Below the pieces are notes generated by a model that saw only the letters and a list, made by a program, of their open reading frames with translations, was not told where the DNA came from and ran no database searches. Source: an uncultured Chitinophagaceae bacterium (GTDB lineage Bacteria; Bacteroidota; Bacteroidia; Chitinophagales; Chitinophagaceae). From it: a stretch of 64,000 bases of DNA. A program made the translations under genes and the position numbers. Below are positions 16,037 to 25,194 of the stretch, one piece after another (the first letter of the stretch is position 1; every line of letters starts with the position of its first letter). The DNA lies in the NCBI GenBank assembly GCA_936908745.1, contig CAKZFX010000012.1, positions 178,986 through 242,985 of the forward strand. Reading direction: 5' to 3'.

Positions 16037-19000
16037 ATGGGAAATAAATTTGACAGGTTAGGAGCCTATGACAGAGTAAGTGACGTTGTTGAAACAAACA
16101 ACGCCTATGTATTTGATGTGCAAGGACCCGATGCCAAAACTCACTTTGCAAAAGTTCCAAAGAATTTAGATTCGGGCAGTTCTGCTACCAGACAGTTTAA
16201 TAATGTCGCCAGACACCTCAAAAAGATAAACAGCGAATATATCAACAAGGTAATTGATGCCGGGTGTGACGAGAATACGGGAACATACTTTATCATTTTG
16301 GAGAAGATTGAAAATCAAAAATCACTCGAAGATTTTGTAAATAAGGAAAATCAGGTTTCTCCCCGATATTTAAAATACATTTTGCAGGTTTGGTATAACT
16401 GTTCAGATGCACTTGAGCAAGCTGCATTGAAAAACATTTTTCATAAAGACCTTCATCCAAGAAATGTTCTAATAAAGGAAGATGAAAATCCAGTAATTAT
16501 TGACTTCGGAATTTCAATTCTTGAACATACAATTTCAAAGCGACCATCGGAAAATGAATTCAGCAATAAATTTTCACCACCAGAATTAATCAAGAAGGAG
16601 GAAAACCGACTGCAAGCACGAACGGATTTTTATTCGTTGTCTCTTTGTATGCTTTATTCCCTTTTAGGACACAAGCTGTTTTACGAAGATGAGAATAATG
16701 AGAATAGGCTTCAAAAAGTTATAACCCTTTATAAGAACATAATTTCAAATGAAGGCTTAATTGATTTTGCAACAGTTTTCAAAAAATCCTTTGCAACAGA
16801 CCCTGAAGAAAGATATTTTCGCTACTCTGAATTACGAAACTCAATTAACAAACTTTTTGAAGTAATAAATCATACTCCCGAAAAACCTTTTGCGATTCAT
16901 TCATCTGATAAGAATTATTTGCTGGATTTTCTACGGGAAGCAAATTCTGAAGGCATTTCGATTTCAATAAATGATAACAGGCATCCACAATACAAAAATG
17001 TTTCAGCAAGAATTTCCTCTACAAATTTCTATGCTCATACCTGTTTTTCTTCAAACAAAGGAAATTGTCTTGAAGTAATAGGCTTGAAGAAAATTGATTC
17101 ATTAGAAGAAAATGAAAAACAGAATCATTCAAGAACTTTTCAGAAAGGAATAAAGTTGACAGGAATAAACTTCATTTCAGCAGAACCAAACGAAACCAAC
17201 ATAGATAACTTTTATGACGTTTTCAATTACTTGGAGAAAGCATTTCAAGATAAACAAGAATCAACTCCGCAAACTCTTAGCAGAACACCAAAGGAAGTTC
17301 TAAGAAACTATATGGCTCTTTTAAACGAAGAAATAAACTATTTGCGGAACAATGCCTTTCGGGTAAAGTATTCTGACTTTGAAGTTCATGGAACAAGTGA
17401 AGCATCTTTTAAAATTGTGCTTGATGAAAAAGTATCTCTTGAAGATGTTTACAATTTTTTGAAACGTTCACAAGCATCATTCAGAAAGGGTAATGAAGTG
17501 GCTTTATCAGCCACAACAGATGCAACAGGAATAAAGGGAAAAGAAAGTGTTGGCTTCAGCACACAGTTTGTCAGAGCAAAAAATTTACTTTTTGTTAAAG
17601 ACTTTAATGCAAAGAAAAAAGATGGAATCCCATCAAAAGGTTTTTTGGTTGAGGACACCTCTTTACTGGAGATTCAATACAAACGCCAAATAAATGCAAT
17701 CAAAAATTACGAGAATGACAATATTACCAATTCAGACTTACGGAAATATCTGTTTCAACCAGAAAATTTACAAAGCTTGGCAAATAGTTCAGGGCAAATT
17801 ATAGCAGAACTTGAAGTGATTTCAACTGACAAGAATGGAGACAAAGTACAATTTGAAGCAGCCCAAAAGGAGGCAATACTTAAATCACTTTACCGACCCC
17901 CAATCACAATTATTCAAGGTCCCCCAGGTACAGGCAAGACAACTGTTATTACCGAACTTATCAGACAGATTTTAGCGAAAGACCACCAAGCTAAAATCCT
18001 CATTACATCACAAACTAATTTGGCAGTGGACAATGTACTTCAGCGAATGGCAAAAGTTAAAGGAATCAGCTTTATTCGTTTAGGAAGAAATATTGAGGAT
18101 ACAGAAATCAACAAACACTCTTTTGAAAACAAGCTAAATCTCTGGGCAAGAAATGCAAGAGGTGCAAGCGAAAAAAATTTCCTTGAACTTAAAAAGAGAG
18201 TTGAAGGTTCCGAGAAAAAGCATTCTCCAATTTTGAACTTGATTGTTCAGGAGGTTAATAAAAAGCAAGATTGGGAGGTAACAAAAAGAAACCTTAAACA
18301 AATCCTGACAGGTGTATTTGCCCGAGGATTTGAAGGACTTAAGGACTTCATTAATGACAAAGTCGCCTTTCAGAATGAATTGGCAAAACATCTCGGTGAC
18401 AAACATGCCCAATTGAACAAACTTGATTTGCTAAAAAGAAGATGGCATTCGCTTCTCTCAAACATTGAGGATTATGATGCCCTCAAATCAAAGTTCATTT
18501 CGAGTATTAACATAGTAGGAGCAACATCAAATCATATAGCAGCCGGAAAATACAAAGATTTCAATTTTGAGTTTGATTATGTTATAATGGATGAAGCCGC
18601 AAAAGCCACACCTGCTGAAACCCTTGTTCCGATAAACATGGCTCATAATTTAATTTTAGTGGGTGACCACAAACAACTTCCCCCACTTGTAACTGCAACT
18701 AAAAAGGTTATTGAAGAAATAGAAGCGAAGTTGAACAATGATGGAGAAATGATTGATTTTGACAAAGTCTATTATGATAAACCAAGTTTATTTGAAACAA
18801 TGTTTGAAGGTTCGCCGGAAGAATTCAAAGAAATGCTGGATTTGCAATTCAGAATGCCCAAACAAATTGGGGATGTTATTTCAAAACTTGTGTATCGCAA
18901 CAAACTCAAATCAAATGACAGAAGCGGCAAGAAGCATGAAATAAAACTAAAGGCAACAACCACAATGTTTATGTGCGACATAAACAAATATCCAAATAGG

Positions 19001-19531
19001 TTTCATGAAATAGACCCTATAAGTAAATCTTCATTCAATCCTGTAAGTGCAAAGACAGTTCTTGAAATTCTTACTAAGCTGGATTCTTACTCCGATTTAT
19101 TTGTAGAAGGCGGCTATGAAATTGGAGTTATTACGGGTTACGGAAAACAAGCCGAATATTTATCTGCAGAGATTGAAAACTTTAATTTTAAAAACTTATC
19201 GCTTACTAAAAATCTAACTGTTGCAACTGTTGATAGCTTTCAAGGTTCGGAAAAAGATATTATCATATACGACATTGTAAGGAGCGGAAAATCAGAAGAC
19301 GATACGGGATTAGGATTTCTGGAAATGCCAAACAGAATTAATGTTGCACTCACAAGGGTGACACGACTGCTGGTTGTGGTTGGAGATGCTGAATATGTTT
19401 TAAATGTTAATCCAAGTTTTAGATGGCTTAACGCACATCCAAACGAACCATTACTTCTTAAAGAGTTTGTATCTCATTTACACGAATCAGGATTTATTTA
19501 CGACAACCCCAACGATATTTTTTATGGCTAA
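16037..19531 (+). CDS. Ser/Thr kinase-SF1 helicase fusion, Mokosh type I-like (MkoA)
   Basis: A 1164-residue protein. Residues 1-280 are a protein-kinase domain: candidate ATP-binding lysine K39 in FAKVP, catalytic HKDLHPRN at 136-143 (D138), DFG at 156-158 and a PPE-type activation loop end, so it looks active. The C-terminal half is a COG1112/UPF1-type SF1 helicase with GPPGTGKT at 628-635, DEAA at 852-855, GDHKQLPP from 876, then FQGSEKD and ALTRVTR. The next gene is a PLD-type nuclease overlapping by 8 nt. This composition matches the published Mokosh type I anti-phage system (kinase-helicase plus PLD protein). The assignment rests on domain order, not on a database search. Confidence 0.85.
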   Translation: MGNKFDRLGAYDRVSDVVETNNAYVFDVQGPDAKTHFAKVPKNLDSGSSATRQFNNVARHLKKINSEYINKVIDAGCDENTGTYFIILEKIENQKSLEDFVNKENQVSPRYLKYILQVWYNCSDALEQAALKNIFHKDLHPRNVLIKEDENPVIIDFGISILEHTISKRPSENEFSNKFSPPELIKKEENRLQARTDFYSLSLCMLYSLLGHKLFYEDENNENRLQKVITLYKNIISNEGLIDFATVFKKSFATDPEERYFRYSELRNSINKLFEVINHTPEKPFAIHSSDKNYLLDFLREANSEGISISINDNRHPQYKNVSARISSTNFYAHTCFSSNKGNCLEVIGLKKIDSLEENEKQNHSRTFQKGIKLTGINFISAEPNETNIDNFYDVFNYLEKAFQDKQESTPQTLSRTPKEVLRNYMALLNEEINYLRNNAFRVKYSDFEVHGTSEASFKIVLDEKVSLEDVYNFLKRSQASFRKGNEVALSATTDATGIKGKESVGFSTQFVRAKNLLFVKDFNAKKKDGIPSKGFLVEDTSLLEIQYKRQINAIKNYENDNITNSDLRKYLFQPENLQSLANSSGQIIAELEVISTDKNGDKVQFEAAQKEAILKSLYRPPITIIQGPPGTGKTTVITELIRQILAKDHQAKILITSQTNLAVDNVLQRMAKVKGISFIRLGRNIEDTEINKHSFENKLNLWARNARGASEKNFLELKKRVEGSEKKHSPILNLIVQEVNKKQDWEVTKRNLKQILTGVFARGFEGLKDFINDKVAFQNELAKHLGDKHAQLNKLDLLKRRWHSLLSNIEDYDALKSKFISSINIVGATSNHIAAGKYKDFNFEFDYVIMDEAAKATPAETLVPINMAHNLILVGDHKQLPPLVTATKKVIEEIEAKLNNDGEMIDFDKVYYDKPSLFETMFEGSPEEFKEMLDLQFRMPKQIGDVISKLVYRNKLKSNDRSGKKHEIKLKATTTMFMCDINKYPNRFHEIDPISKSSFNPVSAKTVLEILTKLDSYSDLFVEGGYEIGVITGYGKQAEYLSAEIENFNFKNLSLTKNLTVATVDSFQGSEKDIIIYDIVRSGKSEDDTGLGFLEMPNRINVALTRVTRLLVVVGDAEYVLNVNPSFRWLNAHPNEPLLLKEFVSHLHESGFIYDNPNDIFYG

Positions 19532-20981
19532 AAGAGGCAACGACAAATTTAGGCACCAGCCTCATCCCGATAAGAAGAAGTTTCATAAACACTCTTCCAA
19601 TCCGCATATTGCAGTAAAAAAAACAAAGAATATTTCAAAACAAGAAGAACTCTTTGAAAGATACAAGGAAGATTTAGGAAACGATTACTCTCTTAACGAT
19701 ATTTTGGAAGTTGGGTATCCCATAATTGAAGCAAAAATTGACATTATTGCTTCTGGAAAACCTAATGATGTGTTACAAGAATTACACATTTTTTTGCTTG
19801 AATCCGTTAACACCGGATTAGATACCAAACTTTTGCTTGCACAATTTCTCGGAGTAAGTATAAATGATTTCATATTGGATGAACTTTTTACCTTACTTGA
19901 AAATGGTTTGATTGCTATTTCGGAGGAAGATAAGTATAGAGTAACAGCAAAGGGAGACGCTTTTGTTGCAGAACAAAAATTTATTCCTGTAACAAGCCAG
20001 GAAGAATTTACTTTTTTTGTTGACGGATTTTCTCAGGCAATTTCCGACCAACCAATTGACTATTTATCCAAATCAGAAAACAGGCTTACTTCTACACTTA
20101 AAGTAGATTTTCAATTTGTTCAAGAAAACTGGATGGAGATAAACAAATGTTTTACTAAATCAACTTCCGGTGAAAAAGAAATAGTTGACCTTGCAAATTT
20201 CAAAAGGAGTTTTGTTTTTCCACCAGCTACGAGGTTTAAAAACATTTTTATTTTAATCTACTATCCTAAAGACCTATCAGGAAAGAAAATTCAAATCAAA
20301 GCATATAGCAACGACAATAAGTTTCTTAAAACAGAAACAGCAACACTTATTGCTCTGTTTTCTAAAGACAAATTTCTGTTTGACTTTTCTAAGGAATTGG
20401 AGTTGACTGAAGAATTTAAAGCCCAATTCATTGATTCAAGTAAAGAGATTGAACAGGAAAAGAAATTAGCAGGAGAATACAAAGATATTTCAACTTTTGA
20501 GCATAAGGAACTCATCAGAGAAGCTCTCCTCACTGCCGAGTTAGCCGTTTACATAGAAAGCCCCTGGATTCGTAGAGCAACAATGGAGTATTTTGATGCA
20601 ATCAAATTTTTTCTTGAAAAGAAAAACACAAAGCTCTTTATCACTTACGGTATTGATTCAAGACCCACTAATGCACCACACAGAGAAACTTTTGAGGCTC
20701 TTGAAAATCTAAGAGCAAAGTATAAAGACCGGTTTTTTCTTTGGCATTTACCAACACACTTCCAAAAGTCATTCCCGAACAGACATGGTTCTCACAGAAA
20801 AATTTTAATTAAGGACTATGAATATTATGTAAAAGGAAGTTTCAACTGGCTTTCTTATAGCGGTAATGAAACTGACAGTTATGCAGTTGAAGAAGGAACC
20901 CAATTCTTTGATAATGTAAAATCATTTTGGCAGAAAATTTTTTCAGAGTATAAGTTTGACTTAACGACATTGTCTTTCTGA
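19524..20981 (+). CDS. PLD-family nuclease, Mokosh type I-like partner (MkoB)
   Basis: A 485-residue protein if started at the ATG at 19524, which overlaps the end of the kinase-helicase gene by 8 nt and gives a natural start (MAKRGNDKFRHQP); a longer frame inside the helicase gene is less likely. The N-terminus is basic and His/Lys-rich. The C-terminal third carries one HKD motif: H424, K426, D431, then GSFN at 438-441, as in phospholipase D-type nucleases. One motif suggests a dimer makes the active site. With the kinase-helicase it forms a two-gene anti-phage unit; the likely role is cleavage of nucleic acid after helicase recognition (inference). Confidence 0.85.
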   Translation: MAKRGNDKFRHQPHPDKKKFHKHSSNPHIAVKKTKNISKQEELFERYKEDLGNDYSLNDILEVGYPIIEAKIDIIASGKPNDVLQELHIFLLESVNTGLDTKLLLAQFLGVSINDFILDELFTLLENGLIAISEEDKYRVTAKGDAFVAEQKFIPVTSQEEFTFFVDGFSQAISDQPIDYLSKSENRLTSTLKVDFQFVQENWMEINKCFTKSTSGEKEIVDLANFKRSFVFPPATRFKNIFILIYYPKDLSGKKIQIKAYSNDNKFLKTETATLIALFSKDKFLFDFSKELELTEEFKAQFIDSSKEIEQEKKLAGEYKDISTFEHKELIREALLTAELAVYIESPWIRRATMEYFDAIKFFLEKKNTKLFITYGIDSRPTNAPHRETFEALENLRAKYKDRFFLWHLPTHFQKSFPNRHGSHRKILIKDYEYYVKGSFNWLSYSGNETDSYAVEEGTQFFDNVKSFWQKIFSEYKFDLTTLSF

Positions 20982-21083
20982 AATTATCCAGAAATCAAAT
21001 AATAATTTAAATATTCAAAAGTATATTAACTTGGTAATCAAATATATAAATACATATCTGCATGAATTTTACATAAATATTCA

Positions 21084-21113
21084 TTTGATTGTCAAAAAAA
21101 TATTGTACTTTTG
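21084..21113 (+). promoter_or_regulatory. Bacteroidota-type promoter of the AbiE pair
   Basis: A TTTG -33 box (21084-21087) and an exact -7 box TACTTTTG (21106-21113) are 18 nt apart, 17 nt before the ATG of the AbiEi-like gene. This is the clearest consensus promoter in the element. Confidence 0.75.
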
Positions 21114-21130
21114 TTCAGTAAATAAAATAC

Positions 21131-21715
21131 ATGAGCAGGTTACAGCAATTAAAAAGGCAATTAAAGCCGGGTGAGGTTTATCGTCGTACAGAACTGGCCA
21201 ATTGGTCCAAGTCTGTTGACCGGCACCTGGATGAATTGGTTCAGGAAGGGACTTTGCAAAAACTGTCTCAGGGGCTGTACTATTACCCAAAAGAAAGTGC
21301 TTTTGGCAAAACTCCGCCTGATGAAAATTTGCTGGTTGAAAGTTTTTTAAAAGACCATCGCTTTTTGCTTACCACACCAAATGTGTATAACAGTCTGGGT
21401 GTGGGTACTACTCAATTGTATAATGAAAGAACGGTGTATAATCACAAACGCCACGGCGAGTTTAAGCTGGGCAATAAAACATTTCAGTTTAAAATAAAGC
21501 CTCACTTCCCAAAAAAACTGACACCCGAATTTTTAATGGTTGATTTGGTAAATAATCTTGAATCACTGGCAGAGGATAAAAGCGAAGTATTGAAGAAAGT
21601 GGCTGACAAAGTGGAAGTGATGGATAAGAAAAAACTGAAACATTCAGTTGTAGAATATGGCAGTGTAAAAACAAAGAAATTATTTGCGCCATTACTACAA
21701 CCTCATACACTTTAA
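21131..21715 (+). CDS. AbiEi-like antitoxin/DUF6088 family protein
   Basis: A 194-residue protein. The N-terminal 60 residues look like a winged helix (MSRLQQLKRQLKPGEVYRR, then HLDELVQEGTLQKLSQGLYY), and the rest resembles the AbiEi/DUF6088 antitoxin domain (TTPNVYNSLGVGTTQLYNE). Such proteins repress their own operon and neutralise the AbiEii nucleotidyltransferase toxin. The stop codon is followed by the start of the AbiEii-like gene after 1 nt, which supports a toxin-antitoxin pair. It has its own consensus promoter at 21084-21113, separate from the upstream Mokosh-like pair. Confidence 0.85.
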   Translation: MSRLQQLKRQLKPGEVYRRTELANWSKSVDRHLDELVQEGTLQKLSQGLYYYPKESAFGKTPPDENLLVESFLKDHRFLLTTPNVYNSLGVGTTQLYNERTVYNHKRHGEFKLGNKTFQFKIKPHFPKKLTPEFLMVDLVNNLESLAEDKSEVLKKVADKVEVMDKKKLKHSVVEYGSVKTKKLFAPLLQPHTL

Positions 21716-21716
21716 T

Positions 21717-22673
21717 ATGGCTGACGGTTACCTGCATAATCATAAAGACTTTCCCGACCTGCTGAATATACTGGCAGATAAAAATAATATCCTGCCCGGG
21801 CTTATAGAGAAGGATTACTGGATTATGCATGTACTGTATGGACTAAAGAAACAGGGATTAGATTTTGAACTGAAAGGGGGAACATCTTTGTCAAAGGGCT
21901 ATAAAATTATAGACCGGTTTTCTGAGGATATAGATATTCATATAAAACCACCGGCAGCATTAGGTGTTGAAGAAAATCCGGCCAAGACCAAACCCAATCA
22001 TATTGAATCGAGAAAGAAATACTATGACTGGCTTGCGGAAAACATAAAGATTGATGGTATTGTTTCTGTAAAAAGAGATACAGCGTTTGATGATGAAGCG
22101 TACTATCGCAGCGGTGGTATCCGGCTTTTGTATGAAAGCAAAACAGAAAGTATAGAGGGAGTGAAAGAAGGAATATTGCTGGAAGCAGGTTTTGATACAG
22201 TAACCCCTAACAGCAATCTCACTATAGGTTCCTGGGCTTATGATGAAGCTGCCAGTAATGACAGCATTAAAATAACCGATAACCGGGCGGTGGACATTAC
22301 CTGCTACCACCCCGGTTATACTTTTGTAGAGAAGTTGCAAACTATTGCTACCAAATTTCGTCAGGAACAGGAAGACGAAAAGGAACGGCCCAATTACATG
22401 CGGCAGTATTATGATATAGCCTGCCTGTTAAAGAATGAGCAGGTGCAGCAGTTTATTGACACTGAAGAATACAAGGTTCATAAAAAGAAAAGGTTTCCTG
22501 CAAAAGATTTTGCGATACCGGTTGAAGAAAACCAGGCATTCCTTTTATCTGATGCTGCATTAAGGGACGCATTTAAGAAAAGATATGAAAAAACAAGCAA
22601 GCTGTATTACAAAGGCCAGATACCTTTTGATGAAATAATGAGTATCATACAGGCAAATATTGGGAAGTTATAG
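21717..22673 (+). CDS. AbiEii-family nucleotidyltransferase toxin
   Basis: A 318-residue protein (start ATG 21717, 1 nt after the antitoxin stop; an in-frame ATG at 21684 lies inside the antitoxin gene and is less likely). Nucleotidyltransferase motifs are intact: KGGTSLSKGY at 53-62 and the catalytic EDIDIHI with D71 and D73. The family transfers nucleotides onto cell targets such as tRNA and causes growth arrest or abortive infection when not neutralised. Its stop codon abuts the stop of convergent traJ with no spacer. With the upstream gene it would act as element-maintenance and/or anti-phage cargo. Confidence 0.9.
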   Translation: MADGYLHNHKDFPDLLNILADKNNILPGLIEKDYWIMHVLYGLKKQGLDFELKGGTSLSKGYKIIDRFSEDIDIHIKPPAALGVEENPAKTKPNHIESRKKYYDWLAENIKIDGIVSVKRDTAFDDEAYYRSGGIRLLYESKTESIEGVKEGILLEAGFDTVTPNSNLTIGSWAYDEAASNDSIKITDNRAVDITCYHPGYTFVEKLQTIATKFRQEQEDEKERPNYMRQYYDIACLLKNEQVQQFIDTEEYKVHKKKRFPAKDFAIPVEENQAFLLSDAALRDAFKKRYEKTSKLYYKGQIPFDEIMSIIQANIGKL

Positions 22674-23873
22674 TTATGTTTTACCACTCAGCTTATCCTT
22701 CATATAATTACTTCCGCCACCACTATTACCTTCTTTAAAATATCCTTGTGATGCGCCTGCATCAGCCATACTATTGGCAATTTTATTATAACCACCGCCG
22801 AGTGCATCCCTTGTCATAGAGGCGCCGCCTGCAGCTACAGTACGGGTAGAAGTGCTCATCATATTGGTTACTTTATACAGCAGTGTATTGCCGCCACCGG
22901 CATGTATGATGTAATTGGCAACAGAAGGCACAGTGAAGTAGCCAATAATGCCAATAATCATAAAAATAAGATATGCCGTATCAGTTGTGCTAAAAAAAGT
23001 ATCGCCGTTGGTGGCTATCTGTTGCAAATCTTCTTTCAGCATGTTTTCCTGAATTTTTCCCATGATGCCGCCGAAGATATTAGCAACAGGCAGCCATAGA
23101 AAAATATTTAAGTACCGGGCTATCCAAACTGTAAGTGTATGCTGAAAGCCATCGAACACAGCGATGCCGAAAACCAATGGGCCGAGTATTGCCAGCACAA
23201 TTAAATAAAACGTTCGGATGGTATTGATGCAAAGTGCTGCCGCTTCAAATAAAACTTTTAATACTTCACTCATCCATTGTTTGATGGAATTACGAAAATT
23301 ATAAGAGAATTTGGAGAAAGCAAACTTAATATCGTTGCCAATGCTTTTCAACCAGCCTTCTTTTTTATCAGCATAGTGATACTTATACCATTTATCCCGG
23401 TCGCCTGAACCATTGGGGCCAACATACATTTGCCAATAAGCTGTTTTCTTTATGGCTTCTTCTTTCATCTCCAGCAGCTTTGCCACGGCTTTATCTGAGT
23501 CGGTTACCATTGCTGCAGTAGCTGTAACTGTGGGCTTCATTACACCGTTAATCATGGCAATAACAGATGGAAATATCAACACAGCAAAACCCAACACAAA
23601 TGGCCGGAATAATGGATAAAAATCCACTGGCTCCGCTCTTGCAATATGCCCCCACACTCTTGAAGCTATATACCAGGTAGCGGCAAAGCCGGCAATACCT
23701 CTGCCAACGCCAATTAAACGGCTGCAAAGTGGCATCATATCATCATACAATTTCTCCAGCACTTCATGCAGGCTGCGAATGCGATTAGCCATTCCCTGGG
23801 CCTCTGCTAAATGGGGAATCAGCAGTACTACGATTGCCATGCAAACAACTCTTACACACATTTTCATACTCAC
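22674..23873 (-). CDS. traJ: Conjugative transposon protein TraJ
   Basis: A 399-residue polytopic inner-membrane protein of the TraJ family of Bacteroidota conjugative transposons, similar in role to VirB6. Visible: a signal-like N-terminus, WYIASRVWGHIARAEPVDFYP, PFVLGFAVLIFP, then FYLIVLAILGPLVFGIAVFDGF and WIARYLNIFLWLPVANIFG. The C-terminus is glycine- and serine-rich. It lies 19 nt after the last TraI-like gene; downstream the operon is interrupted by the plus-strand defence block before traK. Confidence 0.93.
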   Translation of the reverse strand: MSMKMCVRVVCMAIVVLLIPHLAEAQGMANRIRSLHEVLEKLYDDMMPLCSRLIGVGRGIAGFAATWYIASRVWGHIARAEPVDFYPLFRPFVLGFAVLIFPSVIAMINGVMKPTVTATAAMVTDSDKAVAKLLEMKEEAIKKTAYWQMYVGPNGSGDRDKWYKYHYADKKEGWLKSIGNDIKFAFSKFSYNFRNSIKQWMSEVLKVLFEAAALCINTIRTFYLIVLAILGPLVFGIAVFDGFQHTLTVWIARYLNIFLWLPVANIFGGIMGKIQENMLKEDLQQIATNGDTFFSTTDTAYLIFMIIGIIGYFTVPSVANYIIHAGGGNTLLYKVTNMMSTSTRTVAAGGASMTRDALGGGYNKIANSMADAGASQGYFKEGNSGGGSNYMKDKLSGKT

Positions 23874-23892
23874 TTGTTTTAAAATGGAATCT

Positions 23893-24519
23893 TTATTTAG
23901 TTAGCCCATATAACCTGCGGCTCATTTCAATTTCTGCCCTTTCCGCTTTACGTTGCAGTGAAAGCAAATTGCTGTTATTTGTAAATTCTTTAAGGAAAGA
24001 ATACTGTTCTTCCACCGCCAAATAGATTTTGTCAATTGCCTGCAACCGTTCATCATCACTCATTCGCAGCTTTCCTGATGTAATGACCATAGATAGTTCA
24101 TCAAGACTTTTTAAACTTTCATTAAACAGGTTACCATACACTTTGCCGAGATAATCAATTTCATCAATCGTAAATTGCTTTTCTTCTTTAAAGCGATTAA
24201 AGGCAAGTTTATATTCTTTAGCTATGCGAAGCTGATAGCTGATAATATCCGCAATACGTTTATATTTTTTAACTGCCGGGCTTACCTGCATCAAGCCATC
24301 TAAAAAGGTTTTGTGCAGGTTAAAATTTCCTTGCGATATATCTTTAACAGCAGTATATCCTTTAAAAATGATTTGGTAACCATTTTTCATGTTCTTAAAA
24401 ATCTTTTTAAACTGCGCCAGCTTTTCAATATTAAGCAACAGTTGCTGCACTTCATCGCTTTGTGCTTTTAACTGAAAACTCATGCTGCACATAATCATAA
24501 TCACAATCAGCTTTTTCAT
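23893..24519 (-). CDS. TraI/VirB5-like periplasmic protein, paralogue 3
   Basis: A 208-residue secreted protein with signal peptide (cleavage after LKAQ) and an all-helical body. It is a paralogue of the next two genes upstream: the same pattern of GYTAVKDISQGNFNLHKTFL, a helix with RIADIISYQLRI, EEKQFTIDEIDYL and LSLQRKAERAEIE. Such helical secreted proteins between TraG and TraJ are comparable to the VirB5-type component. Annotation pipelines sometimes name them TerB-like, which is not supported here. It overlaps the upstream paralogue by 4 nt. Confidence 0.8.
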   Translation of the reverse strand: MKKLIVIMIMCSMSFQLKAQSDEVQQLLLNIEKLAQFKKIFKNMKNGYQIIFKGYTAVKDISQGNFNLHKTFLDGLMQVSPAVKKYKRIADIISYQLRIAKEYKLAFNRFKEEKQFTIDEIDYLGKVYGNLFNESLKSLDELSMVITSGKLRMSDDERLQAIDKIYLAVEEQYSFLKEFTNNSNLLSLQRKAERAEIEMSRRLYGLTK

Positions 24520-25160
24520 TTTATTCCATTTATAAGTTTAGAACGGTTAATTTCCATTTGCTCACCCAAACGCTGTACGGCCAGTATGCCCATATCTTCG
24601 CTGAAGGCACAGGTAAAAGAATACTTATCCTGTACATCTGCATATAACCTGTCAATCCGTTTCAATCTTTCATCATCCTTCATTTCTAATTTGCCCGATG
24701 TTGTTACCAGAATTAATTCTTCTACTCTATTCATACATTCATCCAGCAGGTTATCGAATACTTGTTTGCAGTAGTCCAGCTCAGTTTCCGTAAACTGTTT
24801 TGTCTCCCTGATTTGCTGAAGGGTACCTTTTGTTTGTTTGATGATTTTGACCTGGTAAGCAATGATATCCGCCACCTTTGCATACCGGCGGATGGCAGGG
24901 TTTACATTTTTGAGGCTGTTAAAGAAGTCCCGGTGCAGATTTAAGTCTCCATTTTTAATATTGCGGATTGTATTGATGCCGCCGGTTACAATGCTGTACC
25001 CTTTTTTGGCGTAGCCAATGTAAACCTGCAAGGCTGCAATTTGTTGCAACAGGTATTTCTTTTGAGTAGCTTTTTGATTGAGCCATTCATCTGCTGTTTG
25101 AGCATTTGATGATAAAAAAGCAAACAGTCCTGCTGTTGCTAATAGCAATATCCTTTTCAT
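24516..25160 (-). CDS. TraI/VirB5-like periplasmic protein, paralogue 2
   Basis: A 214-residue secreted protein with signal peptide (ending LSSNAQ). It shares the helical pattern of the two neighbours: AKKGYSIVTGGINTIRNIKNG, NLHRDFFNSLKNVNPAIRRY, ADIIAYQVKI, TETELDYCKQVFDNL and DERLKRIDRLY. It is closest to the 208-residue gene, with which it overlaps by 4 nt; the 226-residue TraI gene is upstream. One copy would be expected from other transfer operons. Confidence 0.8.
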   Translation of the reverse strand: MKRILLLATAGLFAFLSSNAQTADEWLNQKATQKKYLLQQIAALQVYIGYAKKGYSIVTGGINTIRNIKNGDLNLHRDFFNSLKNVNPAIRRYAKVADIIAYQVKIIKQTKGTLQQIRETKQFTETELDYCKQVFDNLLDECMNRVEELILVTTSGKLEMKDDERLKRIDRLYADVQDKYSFTCAFSEDMGILAVQRLGEQMEINRSKLINGIK

Positions 25161-25194
25161 ACATCACATTTTCTTTCTTCACAATATTGTTTGG

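Noticed and set aside
19404..19523. N-terminal extension of the PLD nuclease
   Set aside because: It would lie entirely inside the helicase gene; ATG 19524 gives a natural start with an 8-nt overlap.
24516..25160. TerB-type tellurite resistance protein
   Set aside because: The protein is secreted, helical, and lies in a transfer operon with two paralogues; no tellurite genes are nearby.
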